Below, piece after piece: positions 62,254-64,000 of a DNA stretch of 64,000 nucleotides. The stretch is from assembly GCF_003217775.1 (NCBI RefSeq), contig NZ_QJVJ01000016.1, positions 62,001 to 126,000 on the forward strand, read 5' to 3'. Under the pieces are notes generated by a model. That model was not told the origin of the DNA, ran no database searches, and saw only the letters and a program-made list of their open reading frames with translations. This DNA is from Paenibacillus flagellatus. Its GTDB lineage: Bacteria; Bacillota; Bacilli; Paenibacillales; NBRC-103111. The translations under genes were made by a program, and so were the position numbers. Positions within the stretch are counted from its first letter, which is position 1. Each line of letters opens with the position of its first letter.

Positions 62254-63369
62254 CTACGGCTGCAAAACGATTTTGCCGACGTCGACCCGGCCCGCCACGA
62301 GATCGGCGAACGCCTCGCCGCCCGCCGCCAAAGGCCGCACCTCGGTCCACCCTTCTTCCGTGATGCGCCCCTCCGTAAGCAGACGTACCGCATCGTGGAA
62401 ATCTTGATTCGAGTAGCAAAACGACCCGAGCACCTCGATCTCGCTGCGGATAAGATGGTTGATCGGCAGCATCGTCCCGTCGATGCCGAGCCCGATGTTC
62501 ATCACCGTCCCGCCCGGCCGGACGAGCCGCATCGCCGCCTCCCGCGTAGGCGGAAAGCCGGCCGCGTCGATGACGGCGTCGAGCCCCCCGGCGCCGAACA
62601 CGTCGCGCACGCGATCGGCGAGGTCCTCCTCGCGCGGGTTCGCCGTCTCGCCGACGCCGAGCGCGGCCGCCATCGCGAGCCGCTTCGCGTTCGTGTCGGC
62701 GATCAGCACGCGCGACGCGCCGAGCCGCTTCGCCGTCATCGCGCACAGCAGCCCGATGCCGCCGGCGCCGAACACGAGCGCGCCCGCGAACGGGTGCCGC
62801 TCGAGCGCCCGGCGCGTCGCCCGCAGCGAGCAGGCAAGCGGCTCCGCGAGCGCCGCGCGGAACGGGCTCATGCCGGCGGGCACCGGCACGGCCGCGGAGC
62901 GGGGAACGTGGACGAGTTCCCCGAACGCGCCCGGCCGGTGGACGCCGACGAGCGACCGCTGCGCGCACAGCTGCGGCAGCCCCCGACGGCACGACGGGCA
63001 CGCGCCGCACGCGGAGAGCGGGTTGACGACGACCCGCTGCCCGACCGCCAATGGCGGACAAACGGTGTCCGGAAGGGGGACCGCCGCTTCGGCCGCCCTC
63101 CCCCCGGAATTCGCCACCCCTTGCGCTTCCGCTCCCGAAGCACCTGTCTCCCCGTCCGCCTCGACCACCGTGCCGCAAAACTCGTGGCCCATGACGAGCG
63201 GCGGCACGCGCAGGCTGTTATGGCCCAAGTAGCCTTCGATTTCCGACCCGCATATGCCGACCGCCTCGACCCGGACCGTGACCTCGCCCCGCTTCCGCGC
63301 GGGAAGCTCCGTTTCCCGCCATTCCATCCGCTCCGCATCGGTCCATACCAACGCTTTCATCTTTGTCAT
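62254..63369 (-). CDS. Zinc-dependent dehydrogenase of the MDR family
   Basis: 371 residues from the ATG at 63369 (AGGAGG upstream). Catalytic zinc motifs GICGSE and GHEFCG, structural cluster CGACPSCRRGLPQLC, Rossmann GAGGIGLLCA, which fit sorbitol- or galactitol-1-phosphate-type polyol or threonine dehydrogenases. An unusual insertion of about 33 low-complexity residues (GETGASGAEAQGVANSGG...) separates VVEAD from PLAVGQRVV. Substrate unknown; no sugar-uptake genes are adjacent. Confidence 0.88.
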   Translation of the reverse strand: MTKMKALVWTDAERMEWRETELPARKRGEVTVRVEAVGICGSEIEGYLGHNSLRVPPLVMGHEFCGTVVEADGETGASGAEAQGVANSGGRAAEAAVPLPDTVCPPLAVGQRVVVNPLSACGACPSCRRGLPQLCAQRSLVGVHRPGAFGELVHVPRSAAVPVPAGMSPFRAALAEPLACSLRATRRALERHPFAGALVFGAGGIGLLCAMTAKRLGASRVLIADTNAKRLAMAAALGVGETANPREEDLADRVRDVFGAGGLDAVIDAAGFPPTREAAMRLVRPGGTVMNIGLGIDGTMLPINHLIRSEIEVLGSFCYSNQDFHDAVRLLTEGRITEEGWTEVRPLAAGGEAFADLVAGRVDVGKIVLQP

Positions 63370-63508
63370 CTCGGATGGCCTCCTGCCGCAAACCGGCATA
63401 CCGTTTCGCCCGACTTGCCTCGGTTTCCGTTATTGGATTTCGTTCCCGTTGTCAGCGGATCGCGTCCATCCATAACAGCCCCCCGTTCCCGTACGATCGC
63501 ACCCTTCG

Positions 63509-64000
63509 TCAGGACGCGTTCTCCTCCGCGATCGCCGACAGCTGGCGGACGAGCGTGGCCACGTCGTTCGAATCGTTGTACAGATGGATCGAGGCGCGCA
63601 GCCGGCCGTCGCCGCCCCATACGTACGTCCCCCGCTTGCGGAGCGTCTCGGCGAGCCGCTCGCCGTCCGGACAGACGAACGAAAGGTTGCCGGCCCGCCG
63701 ATCCGGCGCGAGCGGCGTCATCGGGGCGAAGCCGATCCGCTTCATTTCTGCGATCAGCTCGCCGCCCAGCGCCAAGACGTGGCGCTCGATGTTGTCGATG
63801 CCGACCGACAGCAGCAGCTCGGTCGACGCCTTCATCGCGTACAGCGTCGGGTAGCTCGGGTAGCCGCCCTCGAACCGTCTCGCGTCCGGCATGAACCGGA
63901 ACGATTCGAACCGGCTCTCGCTGAACATGTCCTCGACGCTTCGCCAGCCGACGTAGCGCGGCCGGAACCGGCCGGCCCGCTCCGGGTTGACCGCGAGGAT
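63509..64000 (-). CDS. Aminotransferase class V-fold PLP enzyme, C-terminal part
   Basis: The last 163 codons of a gene that runs off the right edge. The visible part (FRPRYVGWRSVEDMFSESR, ARRFEGGYPSYPTLYAMKAS, VYDNSNDV-like IHLYNDSNDV ending) matches the C-terminal half of class V aminotransferases, such as the cysteine-desulfurase-like or isopenicillin-epimerase-like group. The PLP lysine lies outside. It is 140 bases upstream of the dehydrogenase gene on the same strand. Confidence 0.78.
   Translation of the reverse strand: MLAVNPERAGRFRPRYVGWRSVEDMFSESRFESFRFMPDARRFEGGYPSYPTLYAMKASTELLLSVGIDNIERHVLALGGELIAEMKRIGFAPMTPLAPDRRAGNLSFVCPDGERLAETLRKRGTYVWGGDGRLRASIHLYNDSNDVATLVRQLSAIAEENAS

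Overview
The window reads as chromosome from a high-GC, endospore-forming Firmicute of the Paenibacillaceae (Paenibacillus or Cohnella-like). The evidence is the set of Bacillus-type spore genes (ylbJ, lytH/yunA, yunB, sspI with a sigma-G-type promoter), Firmicute small proteins (YycC, YutD, DUF2225), strong AGGAGG ribosome sites with frequent GTG/TTG starts, and high-GC coding sequence that gives long antisense shadow frames. I saw no rRNA, tRNA, insertion sequence, prophage or CRISPR array.

Layout. 1-7 kb: end of an M3 oligopeptidase, yycC, a Cys-rich small protein, a membrane GGDEF diguanylate cyclase, DUF2225, a truncated haemoglobin, ylbJ, a PilZ protein and NAD kinase. 7-16.5 kb: AhpD-like protein, an orphan membrane-fusion lipoprotein, yutD, lipA, then the nickel-pincer cofactor genes larE-larB-larC1 with larC2 convergent on the other strand, followed by lytH and yunB. 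16.5-27.4 kb: DUF445, an MFS transporter, a copper island (His-rich lipoprotein, copA, copZ, csoR, with CsoR-type palindromes), yceI, trxA, an Rrf2 regulator with two matching operators, cheX-cheY behind a cyclic di-GMP-I riboswitch, and a small sirohaem-reductase-like gene under a promoter carrying a CsoR-like box.

27.6-42.1 kb: a 13-gene minus-strand run with short gaps or overlaps. It encodes a tripartite tricarboxylate transporter (tctC-tctB-tctA), an SdhA/FrdA-like flavoprotein with a solitary [2Fe-2S] protein, an M20 amidohydrolase, an MmgE/PrpD protein, a fumarase-superfamily lyase, an aspartoacylase-like M14 protein, a GNAT acetyltransferase, a nitroreductase, a benzoylformate-decarboxylase-like ThDP enzyme and an aldehyde dehydrogenase. 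This looks like one uptake and breakdown pathway for an unidentified carboxylate and is the best candidate for an undescribed system here.

42.4-53.3 kb: an AAA ATPase, a Zn alcohol dehydrogenase beside a broken tetR that kept its operator, a TrmH methyltransferase, ktrA, sspI, a GntR regulator, prfC, a Tat-type metallophosphoesterase and zwf. 53.3-64 kb: a 1.2 k-residue GH44 glucanase with three repeats of a beta-rich module, a divergent NarL-type response regulator with an unusual double-kinase sensor, a GNAT enzyme, a 29-residue membrane peptide, a second Zn dehydrogenase and the end of a class V aminotransferase.

Cyclic di-GMP recurs: a synthase (814), a PilZ effector (4917) and a riboswitch (about 26.4 kb) lie within 26 kb. 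Metal and redox handling recurs in the Lar, Cop, Rrf2, YceI and thioredoxin genes.
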